From assembly GCA_029706075.1 (NCBI GenBank), contig JAINUG010000214.1:880001-944000 (forward strand): a stretch of DNA of 64,000 nt, written 5' to 3'. The notes below the pieces were generated by a model. It did not search any database, had not been told where the DNA came from, and saw nothing but the letters and a program-made list of their open reading frames with translations. Positions 11,055-22,622 of the stretch are shown piece by piece. Made by a program: the position numbers and the translations under genes. Source of the DNA: Aldrovandia affinis. Lineage: Eukaryota > Chordata > Actinopteri > Notacanthiformes > Halosauridae. Numbering within the stretch: position 1 is the first letter of the stretch; each line of letters starts with the position of its first letter.

Positions 11055-11182
11055 AACTGAAAGGTGTTTTATCAGAACGTTTCCACCACAGGTTGGTCTT
11101 CTTCAGGTCTTGACCTTCATTCTTCATGACCTGAGAAAAGACCCAATCTGTGGTCAAAACGTTGTTTTCATAAAACACTTTG
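11055..11182. mobile_element. inverted pair of retroelement terminal motifs (Penelope-like, tentative)
   Basis: 'ggtgttttatcagaacgttt' on the left is an inverted partner of 'cgttgttttcataaaacact' on the right. The arms also contain inverted 'aggtcttgacc' and 'cctgagaaaagaccc'. On the minus strand the left arm reads ctgaaga, then accaacctgtggt, then ggaaacg. This wording is familiar from the ends of fish Penelope-like and LINE elements. No reverse transcriptase is nearby. Confidence 0.45.
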
Positions 11183-11890
11183 ATTTCACGTTACCTGCCT
11201 CAGCTCGAAGGGTTAAGTCACTCGATAAAAGTTCAGAGCTTTGCCTACTTCGGTGCTAAACAAAGTTTTATTTCATTTGAATGTTTTTTTACTCTCCAAC
11301 TTCCAGGAACATATTCTCATAACTATTGCCATTGCTCATTTCCCAGTCAATAAACGATAAAAAAAATAGTAATAATAACCAAAGGATATCATGCTGAAAT
11401 ATTACATATGCCAAAAGATATGCCAATATCGCGTTTCCCTAAGGCAGCAAAGCCACTGACAACAACTGTAATAAATGTCCCTCTCAGATAAGCACTTATG
11501 CATCAAAATTGTCCTCGAAGAAAAAAATAAAAAATCTGCTGTACTTTGTCTTACGGAAATAAGGTATTATTTTAAAACTTTTTAAAAAATAAATTCCCTC
11601 TGCTGTGAGCGTTCTTGACAAACCATCGTCATAAATACCTGCAAGCAATATCACTTCTCCCAAGGAGAGGTCAAAAAGGGCTTGGCCAGAAATGGAAAGC
11701 CCCCGTGGTTTCTGGATGGGCGCTCTGGATTTCTGGCTCCCTCCCTCCTCGTGTGGCAAGTGCAGGTCGGATTCAATCAAGGTGGCAGATTATATATTGA
11801 TATTTTCTCCATATCATTTTCGACTCAAAAATCTCAAAAGGCAGGTGGTTGAATGGCCTTTTCAGTACCTTGTTCCTTGGCCAGTGAAGA
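11183..11890. other. no gene recognised
   Basis: AT-rich sequence with short poly-A runs. No repeat family, exon or RNA gene could be supported. Confidence 0.55.
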
Positions 11891-12336
11891 TGCAGGCAAC
11901 TGCCAAACTAAAGGAAACACTAGCATAAAGTGTCTTAATAGGGCGCTGGGCCACCACGAGCCAACCAGAACAGCTTCAGTGCTCCTTGGCATAGATTCTA
12001 CAAGTGTCTGGAACTCTTCCAAGAGAAATTCCATTATTAGGTGTTTTGTTGATGGTGGTGGAAACCTCAGTCTTGGTCTCTGCTCCAGAATCTCCCATTA
12101 GTGATCAACTGGGTTGAGATCTGGTGACTGAGACGGCCATGGGTTGAAACCACTCCCATCAGGATAGAAATGCTTCACCACAGAACAAAGGCTTTGTATT
12201 TATTGGCGTTTACCTTGCCACAAGGCACAAGGGGTTGTGTGGACCTAAACCATGCCAGAAAAATACCACACCATAACAGAGTCGCCAGAACCCTTCATTT
12301 ACTCAAGTATTTCCTTTATTTTGGCAGCTGCCTGTA
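11891..12336 (-). mobile_element. non-autonomous Tc1-like element (TACAGGT-end family), copy 2
   Basis: The left end 'ggcaactgccaaactaaagg' and right end 'cctttattttggcagctgcc' are inverted repeats. The interior (tagattctacaagtgtctgg; aagaaatgcttcacc-type wording) matches copies 1 and 5. About 445 bp long, with no intact transposase. Confidence 0.88.
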
Positions 12337-12582
12337 AGTAATAATAATCCTCTTTTTCAATGTAATTGATAAAAAAATTATGTATTAATGAAAGTATTAT
12401 TAGCATTACTAATTGGAACCTGATAACCAGCTCCTACTGTAAATTTATAGAGTAGAAAATTTGGCCTTTTTAATTCCCCCCACCCCCCCCAACTTCAATC
12501 GGGTTGTTGTTTTTTCCATAATGCTACCATGTATAATATCTCAAGCATACGTCTTATAAATAAGTTCCTAAATGTTTGGACC

Positions 12583-12691
<109 letters not shown>

Positions 12692-13690
12692 TGGATGACA
12701 CATCCAGCGCACACCTGTGTGAGGTGAGGTGAGGTGCACCAGCGTTAACAGATGCGAACATGTGTTGAGCTCAGAAGCATCCCACATCCCCAGTGTATCC
12801 ACGGAAACGCCATCGACCCATTTTAAAGGCTGGATTGATAGCGGGACGGGAGCGAGTGTCGATTCGTGAAATGCGAACTTTTCAAGTGTGCAAAAAGCTG
12901 TTACATTAATGGATCAGTCGTCTGCACGTTATTGAATATTTTTTTAATTTTTTTACCTTACGCTCAAAGGCCAGCGTTTGACCTTAATTAGGTAAGACGA
13001 ACTTTACGTAAAAGCGTGATGCCTTAATTATTCTTTGGGCGCTTGTTTGTTGATTTGTGTACGCAGGGACAGGAAATCGATGGATTGTGAAGGAGGTGGG
13101 ACTTTTCGAATATGAATCTTGATGAATAAATTAAGGTGTTTATGGGATGTCCTTTATGCAGTGCTCTGAGGTCAAGAGTTTTTAAGAAATACATAATATC
13201 GACCAATGCTTTTATGGCGCCAATGCATACTGGGGTTATTGGGAAGTAACGCTATCGGGTACGGTTTAACTCTCTCGTGCGGTGACTACAGTTGCAAGAT
13301 AAGGTTGTTTTAAAAAAACTTTAAAACCTTTGGCAGTTTTCCGGTTCTTTCCACCGTCGCTTCCTTTAGATCCTTCAGGAGCATTGATTGATGTTTCTGT
13401 TGGCGTTGGCGTGACGAGTCTGTCCAGTTCACGGACGGGTCAATTAATGCGAACGTGTGGGAAATGATTCAGAAACCACGCCCCCTTTCCGAGGTCCGAC
13501 CTTAATCCTGAATTGCTCTCGGCGACGCTGAAGGCAGCGCTAAATCAACGCGAAATCAGAGGCTAACGTCGTTTGGCTTTACGGTTCAATTTCATTGAAA
13601 GGTCATTTTGATTAAAAGCCAAGGTTTCGTTTGTGCCCTCATACACAACTGTGTATATGGCACAACACAGCAAAAAAAACTTGCATAGAG
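12692..13690. other. repeat-poor stretch, no gene recognised
   Basis: Contains 'gtttgaccttaattaggtaa' near 12976 (a TGACCT half-site beside a TTAATTAG homeodomain-type core). No exon-like frame is present. The stretch is unassigned and possibly regulatory. Confidence 0.4.
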
Positions 13691-14370
13691 GTTAGTTAGT
13701 TAGTTTTATTTGGCAATTTAAAAATAAATAGATATACACAATGCGAACACACATACCCTTGATACATGACATCACATTAATGCACACTGCAGATTGCAGT
13801 AGATGACACAAAAAAGTTGCCAAAAAGCCAACTTATTTCCATTGTGGTCCTCTGACCTCTGTATATCCTGTAGGTCAGAAACCAAACAATGGAAACACTA
13901 ATGTAGAGTCACTAAACTGGGTGTCGGGCCTTCACGTGTGGCCAGTATGGCCTGCATGCGCCGTGGCTGAGAGTCCACCGGTGTGTCTGGAGCTCAGGAG
14001 GAATACAACACCGCTCTTCCACGAGAAAGCCCATCAACTCAGGCTTAGTCGATAAAAGTGGAAAGCGTCGCCTCGGGCAACGTTCCAGAACATCCCATAA
14101 ACGACTCGATTGGGTTCAGGTCTGGTGGCTGGGAAGGCCGTGACATATGAATGATGTCAGTGTCACGTTCCCCAAACCGCTGGGTGACTCATGTGCTCTG
14201 GACGGCGGGGGGGGGGCACCCCCTCTCTGCAACAAAGGGATGCTTTGACACAGGGGCGGTACCTTCGAGCAACTGGCATCAACCTTGCCTTCTAAGGGTG
14301 TGAGGGCACCTAAACTCATGCCAGCAAAATGTTCCCCACACCATTACAGGACCACCAGAACCCTTCACCC

Positions 14371-14659
14371 AGTGGCGTAGCGTGGGTTGCCAGCACCCGG
14401 GGCGAGGCACGTAACGGTGCCCAACCACGGACCGGTTTCATGCAAGACCATTTTCTGTGGACGGGGGTACACATGAAAAAAGCTGAGACCAGTTCATTTA
14501 TTTCGCGGACCGGGGGGTGGTGGGGAAGCAAGAGGAAAAATAATTTGCGCCCCGGTGCATGAAACTGGTCCGTGGTGCAAAAAAGGTTGGGGACCGCTGC
14601 CCTCACTGTGTTTTTTTTCGTCTTCTGAAATTCTGCGCCCCTCGGAATTTTGCGCACTG
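14371..14659. mobile_element. hAT-like non-autonomous element with TSD TTCACCC
   Basis: It starts 'agtggcgtagcgtgggttgc' and ends 'cggaattttgcgcactg'. The 7-bp sequence TTCACCC stands immediately on both sides (14364-14370 and 14660-14666). Terminal CAGTG/CACTG and a 7-8 bp target duplication are typical of hAT elements. No coding sequence. Confidence 0.75.
14412..14604. mobile_element. second MITE nested in the hAT-like element
   Basis: 'accacggaccggtttcatgc' near the start is mirrored by 'gcatgaaactggtccgtggt' near the end, so the two arms are inverted repeats with 'ggggaccgctg' outermost on the right. A target duplication could not be fixed. Confidence 0.5.
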
Positions 14660-14750
14660 TTCACCCCACACCATTACAGAACCACCAGAGCCCTTCACCC
14701 CACACCATTACAGAACCACCAGAACCCTTTCCATTTTTGGTTCACCGTCT

Positions 14751-17225
14751 GCATATGAATGCCTTACATAAACAGAAGTAACACAACATACGCATTAACA
14801 TATCAGCATCTGTTATGTATTGAATATGACTCCATCAGCCATCAAGCAGATGATCCAGAAGTGCACACTGAACCCTGCTTATCAGTGCCCCCCCCCCACC
14901 CCCACGCACAGAACACATGCTGCCTCCCCCATTTTACACGAGAATACAAGGGAACATAAACTAAAAGGGAGAGAGAAACGCTTCACCTTCTTCACATTGC
15001 ACTTATCCATATTGATCTGTTTTTTCTGTTTGGTGGTTGTTGGGTTTTTCTGTATTATTATTTTTTTTATTGTTCTTATATTTCTTTCTTTTTTTGTTTT
15101 GTTTCTCCTTTTTCTTTTCCCGAGCTGTTTTTCAAAGGGGCCGAGAAGCGGGCGCGAGTGAACCGCGTGCGCTCCTGAATAAGAATGAAACGCGAGCCTG
15201 CAGACCCACTGACAGTCAGCCATCTGTCTGAGAGTGCAGATTTACACCCCCGATATCTTCATATTTCAGCCACTCCCCCCCGAAGAAAACATCACTTTTA
15301 AACGGGCGGGGGCACATGGACAAGACCGGGGCGCGCAATGACATGTGAAGGTCTTCCGCTCGCACGGCGCTCACTGTCTCCCCGTCTCGGTGAGTGATGC
15401 GCGCTTTAGCCCTCTCCGTGGGTGTTATTCCACCCGGGGGAGGGGGAGAAACAGGGCCCAACGAGCCACAGATGAGAGGAGGAACGAGGAAAAAAAAAAG
15501 AAGGAGAAGGAGAAAGAGACAGAGAAAAAAGAAATAGATGAGCAATGCCACTCAAAAAACTTACAGATTGCAGCTTTTTTTTTTTTTTTTTGAAGATGGC
15601 TGGGTTGCTGTCTGTCAGCACGGCGTTGATGAAAGAGCCACTGGAAATTAACTTGGGAGCGCCCGTGAATTATATTCAATCCGTGCTCCAGGCGAGGCAC
15701 TTGTCAATTTCAACCGCTTTTTTTGCACCCTATCACTTACAGGCTACACGGACGGCAAACTAATGGCGTTCTAATATCGCGGCGGTTTGACGGGAGCGAG
15801 CGGTTAATAACGGCAGGAAAATGAAACAAGGGGTGAAAAGGAAATATGAACATGACACCGGGATGTGGCTCGTCCAATAGCGAGCCTCGGGCCGAAGCGA
15901 GCGGTGTATGAATTGTGGATGACGGAATCATTGGCCCACTATTCATAATTAGCCTAATTGGAGTTAGGAGAGGGGGGGAGAGAGAGAGAAATGGCAGAAT
16001 GCTTCGGTTTAGAATATAAATTAGTTTAAGCATTACAGATGTGCGTAGCTCTGGGTCTAAATCCGACGGTCAAATGCAAACCGAGGCGGCAGTTGGCTCA
16101 CCTTTAGTTGATAATTATCAAGTGACCTGTTGCTGCCAATTTCCATCTGTTTCGAGCACACACGCCGACAACAATATCACACCATAGACAATGAAGTAAA
16201 AAATAATAATAATTCATTCGGGATCCTTTTTTTAAATGTCTATTAAATACATTTTATTGCATTAAAAAAATGGTCCATTTGACTTTCAATCCATCCCCTA
16301 GCCACCATTGGTTGTAATTATAGGTCGTATCATTCTCCTGATTTTATTTGATGTAACCTACCTACGATTAGAAACATATGAATCTCGAAACATTTTCAAG
16401 GTCAAAAGCCCGTTTCATAACATCTTCTCCAGCGTTGAAACCGAACCACTGATTTACCGCCGAGCGTTATTCTCCCCCCCTCCCGTGTTTCTTTCTTTCT
16501 TTCTTCCTTTCTTTCTGCGGTCGAATGTATTTACAACCAAAGGGGCGCGATATTAAATAGTCCGCGTGGGCCTCGTTCATTTGTCGAGGGGAGGCCCTTG
16601 AGAAACACGAGCTGGGGAACGGGAAGAGATGGAACTCCACGGTAAAAAGTCGGAATGCAACTATATTAAAAAACCCACAATGTAAGATGCCAATCTCTTA
16701 CGAGCAGCATTACAAGATTGGATTACAGGGAAACATTCCTAAATCATGTTATTTAGTTAAAATGAATGTACGAAATGAAAGGGGCACAAGAGTTATTACC
16801 TCTGCTTCACAATACAGCCCCCCCCCCCCACCTCCTCCCGTCCCCCCACAGCAAAGTGCTGTCTGTACAGATTGATTTTTCTTTCATTTAGTACTGATGG
16901 TAAATTACATTTTAAAAAAGACTAAAGATTTCCTCCTGTCTGTAATTTCATAAATAGTCGGCGGATACCAGGATCCCCCTAAAAATGTCAATGATGAGAA
17001 CTCCTTCCACTTTCAAGGCAGATGAATAAAAAAAACGTTTGGCTCTGCACTCCGAATAATAAGGTCAGGAATGAAGAGCGTTGGTCCGCGAGAGCAGGGT
17101 TCACCTCCAGCTCAGCCGGAACTTTGGAGACGCTCTGTGTAGGCCTACTGAGCGGACATTCAGCTCCATAACTGAGCGGACATTCATACCCTCTATTCAC
17201 TGAATCCCTCGCCCACCACGAGCCC
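14751..17225. other. repeat-poor, possibly regulatory DNA
   Basis: Apart from poly-T and poly-A tracts (15060-15120, 15485-15535, 15575-15592) and short C runs, no repeat family is visible. The stretch includes 'cataattagcctaattgg' near 15945 (two homeodomain-type TAATT cores) and the perfect 14-bp palindrome TTGATAATTATCAA at 16108-16121 followed by AAGTGACCT. No exon could be supported. The absence of repeats in such a repeat-rich window suggests constraint, but conservation cannot be tested here. Confidence 0.4.
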
Positions 17226-17400
17226 ACTGCATTCAACTACGGGGACCAGAGCCACTGCCCTGGGGCCGAAAGTGACGTGGGCGGGCCAACCGCCTCTTTC
17301 AAGATGGACTCCGTCGAGTCGTCGATCGTGATTCCGTTACCAACCGGTGCCGGCTTCTCTTCCCCCTACCACGGGGCGGACAGCCAATCGCTTCAATAGC
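17226..17400 (+). promoter_or_regulatory. promoter-like CpG-rich patch
   Basis: 'gtgacgtgggcgggccaacc' combines a CRE half-site (TGACGT), a GC box (GGGCGGG) and a CCAAC motif. Two CCAAT motifs (agccaatcg, ctccaattgg) follow within about 130 bp, and CpG density is high. A small frame of 31 codons (17304-17399) begins with an ATG in the context caagATGga. No downstream exon was found, so the patch may be a promoter of an unseen transcript, an enhancer, or chance. Confidence 0.35.
17304..17399 (+). CDS. 31-codon small reading frame, unknown
   Basis: The frame starts at an ATG just downstream of the promoter-like motifs and ends at TAG. It encodes a serine- and proline-containing peptide beginning MDSVESSIVIPLP. 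I recognise no family, signal peptide or transmembrane segment. It could be an upstream frame in a 5' UTR, the start of a first exon whose splice donor I cannot identify, or a random frame. It is listed only because of its position and start context. Confidence 0.12.
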   Translation: MDSVESSIVIPLPTGAGFSSPYHGADSQSLQ

Positions 17401-17597
17401 CGCCTCCAATTGGAGCCCCACCTACACGAGATCGTGGCTCATATACGTTGATTGGTAATCTGGTGTCAGGCTGTCTAATCGGCAGACAGACGTGCGATTG
17501 ATGAATAACACTGTCAGGGTCAGTGTGGGAGAACGTGTCCTGAATGGGCGGACTTATCTTACATCAGGAGCGTCAAACCCGGGCCGGTATGAATAAC

Positions 17598-17735
17598 GCA
17601 TCGCATGGTGCTGACCCAGGATCAGTTTATCCTTTTGTGTCATAATAGATTAGGTCTTGACCCGCTTGTAAACTGATCCTAGATCAGCGCTCCTACTCTG
17701 AGATGCTTTGTACATACGGGTCCCTGGGCAGCCTC
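17598..17735. mobile_element. short MITE with inverted 'gatcagttt' arms
   Basis: 'ctgacccaggatcagtttat' is mirrored by 'taaactgatcctagatcag', and 'ctactctgagatgctttgta' follows. The wording is familiar from dispersed fish elements. About 138 bp. Confidence 0.5.
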
Positions 17736-19945
17736 ATAGCGCCGTAATGTCATGAGCCTAACAAGCCTTTTTTATAAGGTCAAGTGACATTTTTTTGTGC
17801 AGAAAATGCAATTTTCCATCAGGCAAGTTGCAATTTGGATTCAACCTTCTAAAATTGTACAAATTCACACTAATGGAAACATAGCTACTGTTAAATTGTA
17901 TCTGACCCTATCGTATATAAGAATACAAACACACACATGGAGAAGAGGGGGAACATCTCACCGGTGACACTGTTTTTTCAAATGTATTCTCTATTTTTTC
18001 ATCATAATCATCTGTTATATTAAACACTGTATTCATAGCTCATCCTTAAACGTGTTATATACCTACGGCATATCATATCAAAAAATCTCAATATATTGTA
18101 TTTAGGCCATAAATACATAACGCTCGATATATTCATTTTTGTTAAGGCAATTAATACTCGTGCTTCTAACATCTCAATATGACAGAAAGCAATAAACACT
18201 CGTTTAGAATACGATGAGAACTTGGGCTGTTCAAGAACACACGGCGCGCTTTTCATCTGGGGAGAATCTGAAGAGAGAGAGAGCAGAATGTTTTTGGCTT
18301 AAGGCTTCGGTACTCAAGAGTAGCGGTCATGCTGTATCTATTAAATCCATCCTCCGCCCCTCTCCTGTGTGAGTAACGCACTCCCACACTCTCCCCAGCA
18401 GCGCGCACCTACCACTGCACTCGAAACTTACTGTACTTTTCGGGTGTTGGACTTGATTAGATTATCGCTCTACTTATTTCTTTTTTTCTTTTTCGCCTTT
18501 CGTTTGCGGAGCCGCAGTGCGACGACGACGCGTCGTATCGGAATGAACATCGACTCCTCAAATGTAATTTTTTGTTTGCCCACGTGCAACATCAGTTGGT
18601 CGCTTTTTTAACAGTCGTGCGACTGTGTGTGCGAGAGCGTGTGTGCGAGCGCGAGCCACCTCCCGTGGTGTAACCCCCGACAGAGCGCCCGTTTCCTTAA
18701 TTTCATCCCGGCCGGCCGTCCCGCAGTATAAAGGGATTAAAGATCGATGAGCCCAGTCGCCAGTCTCACCATCTGGCGGGATTTTGTTTTCTCGTCGAAT
18801 GAAACTAATTAGCGGGTGAGCATAACGGCTCTATCGGGCAGTCTCTGCTCATTCCGCCCGTCGCTGTAATGTGAGGCACACGGAGACCGTGTGTGCTAAG
18901 GGCGTGGTGGAGGTCATTCCGGCTCTGGCCAGAAGCCCTGATTTTCGTTTTTTCATTTATTTATTTATTTTCTTTGTTTCATTCATTTGTAGTCAGTGAG
19001 TTTGCCAGTTTCTCATATCCGAGTAAGGCCATTTTCCCGGAAAACCATATTTATGCAATTAAAATGAGAGAGTAGCCTGTGACATGATTTACGCCCCCAA
19101 ATCTTTGGAAGCGAAAGAAGTGGGGAAGAGGCAGCATTCCAAAAGATAAAGTATTTGTATTTCACACATTTTGTTACCAAAAAATGTTTTTTAAAAGCAG
19201 CCATGAGTGAGATTCACAACAACACTGCAAGAGTGTTGGACACAACCTAGTTCAATTAATTTTTAATCTGGCCAACAAGCAAATGTTTTTTTCCGATGTG
19301 TTACTTGGGTGGATTAAAGAGTTGTCCTGTATGATTTGGAAATGAGGGTTTTCAGTCCATTTTTGATGAGAATAAAAAGAGTCACAGCCACGTGGCAAGG
19401 GCTGCCACCTAAAAGGCGGGGAAACCACAGAGATGGAAATGGAAGCAACCAAAAAAATTAATATATTGATATCAGTTATTATAAGGTTGTGTTTTCATGG
19501 CTTTGACCAACTAAATACGGTGTACAGGAAGTGGCGCCTGTTCAACGGGAATAATATGATATCCCTGGCATCCCCTTTCAGATCCGTTTATTTTTAAAGA
19601 TGATTTGACATGTTATCAATACTATTAGTCCACTTCAGGCTTGTTTTTTTTTGTGTTTTTTTTAAAGGGTGCAATTGTTGTATTTGTAATTTAGAAACGT
19701 CCCTCTCCTACAGCGATCACGTGATCTCTGTTTTCATGCCGAACGGGGATCTGATTTATGCAGCGCTAACAGCCAGCGTTTTGTTCCGTGTTTTTGTCAG
19801 TGGTCACGCCACGAGCAGATCTGCAGTAAGGGGTCACCGAGGAAGAACGTTTTTGGCGGTTAGAGTTCCTGGCTGTGGTGGGAGTGGATTCCCAGGGTCA
19901 ATTTTGACTGTTAAATTAACCCTTTGAGGGAGTGCTGTCGTGACT
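17736..19945. other. repeat-poor stretch with a second promoter-like patch
   Basis: At 18480-18860 CpG density rises, and 'gtcccgcagtataaaggg' (18718-18735) is a TATA-box-like sequence below GC-rich DNA, followed by 'gaaactaattagcgggtgag' with a CTAATTAG core. No exon or splice-bounded frame is visible. The rest is AT-rich without recognised repeats. Confidence 0.35.
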
Positions 19946-20172
19946 GTGGTGTCTATTCTAGAACGTGCTGTAACATTGGAGTCGATTCTAATTGATGACA
20001 TCATAATGGGCTGCTATTAGCGTCCTCAGGGAACTGTAACATTTCAGAATAGAACACTGTGGTGTCTATTCTAGAACATGCCGTAACATTCTAGTTCATT
20101 GTAATTGATGGCATCGTAAAGGGCTGCTAATGGCATCCTCAAAGAACTGAACACGATTCCAGAATAAAACAT
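19946..20172. repeat. two-copy tandem duplication, about 113 bp
   Basis: 'gtggtgtctattctagaac' begins at 19946 and again at 20059. The copies then share 'gatgrcatcrtaawgggctg' and the following bases with scattered mismatches, so the duplication is not recent. Confidence 0.88.
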
Positions 20173-22450
20173 TGTGAATTAGAACTAGAACTGTCAAAAA
20201 AACCTCACTACTCCGAGTGGAAAAAAACACATAAATAAACCCTGCATCCATCAAAGGGTTAATGTCATATCGCTGTTACCAAGCAATGGCTGTATCCATA
20301 AAGCAGCACAGCTGTCCTAAAGACGATCAGTGACTACTCATCACTACAGTGCTGTCGTGGAAACCAGTGCACGGACGTAACAATTTACTGTTCATGACTG
20401 GTGATCGCTGGTCAGTACGTTTGTGATGCCTAAACGGCCTCCATTAGTCATGCCGCCGACTCAATGGCACACTATTTGTTTTACAGTTGTTTGGTCGTTG
20501 TGACTGGTGTGACCACGGGTCAGTAAGACAGTGGTGCGTAAACAGCAGACCGACTTATGGTCATAAAGACCATCTTAATGGTCCTAGCCCAAGGCAGGGG
20601 ACATAAAGGATTGACATTAGTTCACTATTATATCGGACACGGCAACAAAATCTTATCACTGTCCATCAACTTCAGAGGGATGCTGTGGCCACAGGCTTTC
20701 AAAAACCAGGCCACATTTTGCACCTTTTAAGAATCACACCATTTATCCAAGAGTGCTGTTGTTTCGACCATGGCTTTCCATTTTAAGGTGTGTGCTGGAA
20801 TAGATGCAGACAGATCCGCCTGTAGTCTGTCCCCTTATCAGCGAATGTGCAAAATCGGCAGGGGGGAAAATAAGATGCAAGTGCACCAAACTAGATTCAA
20901 ACTAATCAGTCTTTTTTTTTTTTTTCCAGTTAGAGAAAATGTGAAAATGTTTTTTTAAAAGCTTGTGACATAATTGTATCCTGCTGTTTCCGGAGAACCA
21001 GTTTGAAGGGAATCTGTTTTTTGTGTACAATGAAATGGGCATTTTATCTTTTTGGTTTGTTTCACGCAGAAGCAAGCTTGCCTCGAAATGTGTTCGACAG
21101 AAACACGGGCTAGCCTGCTGAACCCGCCTGTTTTCTTTTTAATATTCCATATTTTTTAATCCTCACACTCATAAGCATAACGCAGAGGCTGATCCTTCAA
21201 CATGAGTGTGCAGCATATTCCAGAAATAATGGTTTCTTTCAAAATAAAGGTGACTACAGATAAGCGCATATTGTAGTTGTCAAAGCTGAAGTACAAAATT
21301 ACTCCCATTATGTAATTGCCACAACATTTGCTAGGCTAAGTCAGAGCTGTGAATTACATTAGCTAATTATCAACATTATTGTTGCTGTCGCTGTTATTGT
21401 TATTATTATTACTATGCTTTTCATGCTAAAAGGCGAAATGTGTTGAACGTATCCCGTTGACTGTTGTTATTGTTATTTCTCAGTTATGTTTCCGTGCCGT
21501 GGTGTCTCCATTTGTTTGCTGTTCAGCACCCGTGAGATCTTTTTGCAAGCTGTCATATTTGGGGGGGGAAAAAAGATATTATGTTTAGCTCAAAGCGGCA
21601 ATGCACTTTGGCAATAAGTGGAAGGAGCTTCAGCATAACAGCACAACAGATGGAGCCGAGAGCAAATGTATTTAAACATACGTACTGCTACCAGCGGGTC
21701 TAAGTGTCTCTTTAAATGATCAGCAGCTAGGACCCCTTCAAGCGAAGCATTATGGTGACTCTTACATGACTCATTGATTGTATACGAGCCCCAGCTCCCC
21801 TTCTCGGCGGCAGGATATGCGGGACACCGCCATCGCTAATCGCTTTTCCCACACACACAAAAATGAAAAATAAGCAAACAAAGATAAAAGGGCCCCCTCT
21901 TTGCAGCGAGGAACACAACAACAACAAAAAAACTGCCAGCCAGACAGCGGCGTGTGTCTTTAGAGAGCCCCGCTAAACTATTTTCGGTGTGACTATTTTA
22001 GGCCGCGATAAAGCTAGAACCGGGACACCCCCGACGGCGGCTTGATCGCCGGTTTCCATGGCGCTTGAGGGCTAGATTTTGAGTCATAAATCAGAGGTTT
22101 TAGAATAATGTGACGAAGCACTGACAAAATGACTTATATCGTGCTTTTTTCCCCTTGTACTAAGAGCATAAGATTGTTTGATGGCAGGAACAGGCCATCT
22201 AGACTTGTCATTTTTGCAAATTGTCTGGAGAGTGTCTCTACGCGCCGTCGAAACTGGTGCTCGATGCCCGAGGCTCTTTGCTGCCGCTACAAGTCCACAC
22301 GATCTACTTAACGGCATATCAAGGACGGCGGTAGGTATGGGACGGGTTGTGCCCCCTCCAGTTTGACTCCAAAACTATTCCACACCCCAGTGGTAGCAGT
22401 CAGGGCCTGGGTATGGCTTTCGGAAACCAAATCCAATGCTGGAAAATCAT
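20173..22450. other. no gene recognised
   Basis: Mostly unique AT-rich sequence with short poly-T and poly-A runs (20910, 22490). 'agctaattatcaacattatt' at about 21361 contains TAATTA and an ATTATTGTTG SOX-like stretch. There is no exon, RNA gene or clear repeat. Confidence 0.5.
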
Positions 22451-22451
22451 G

Positions 22452-22622
22452 ACATTTTACAATTACATTTTAGGCATTTTTTTTTTATGTTCTTATCCGG
22501 AGCGACTTACAAAAAAGTGCATTTATACATGGTAAGATTAATCATGGTTAGTGCAAGAGATCCGTCTAGTAACACTGCAATAGACATCATTGTTGGCAGC
22601 TGCACACCGTACCTGTAACACA
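22452..22622 (-). mobile_element. L2-clade LINE 3' UTR and tail fragment
   Basis: Matches the 3' part of the fragment at 2157-2445: reverse tail 'gttcttatccggagcgactt', then 'tcatggttagtgcaagagat' and 'ttggcagctgcacaccgt'. No coding sequence is left. Confidence 0.8.

Larger units (their letters stand above)
13868..14750 (-). mobile_element. Tc1-like element (TACAGGT-end family), copy 3, interrupted by insertion
   Basis: The left end 'accaaacaatggaaacacta' is a decayed form of the family end, and a decayed right end lies near 14735-14750. A minus-strand peptide 'LGALTPLEGKVDA' matches the family's transposase. The right arm is split by the element at 14371-14659, and afterwards the phrase 'cacaccattacagaaccacc' is present twice more, so the arm was also tandemly duplicated. 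Confidence 0.75.

Noticed and set aside
13690..13867. Possible LINE 3' end beginning 'gttagttagttagttttatt'
   Set aside because: Only a loose resemblance to retroelement tails; no coding piece and no second copy in the window.
14882..15223. Frames with hydrophobic FFCIIIFFIVL-type stretches as possible membrane proteins
   Set aside because: They are caused by poly-T/TTC low-complexity DNA; no homology or start context.
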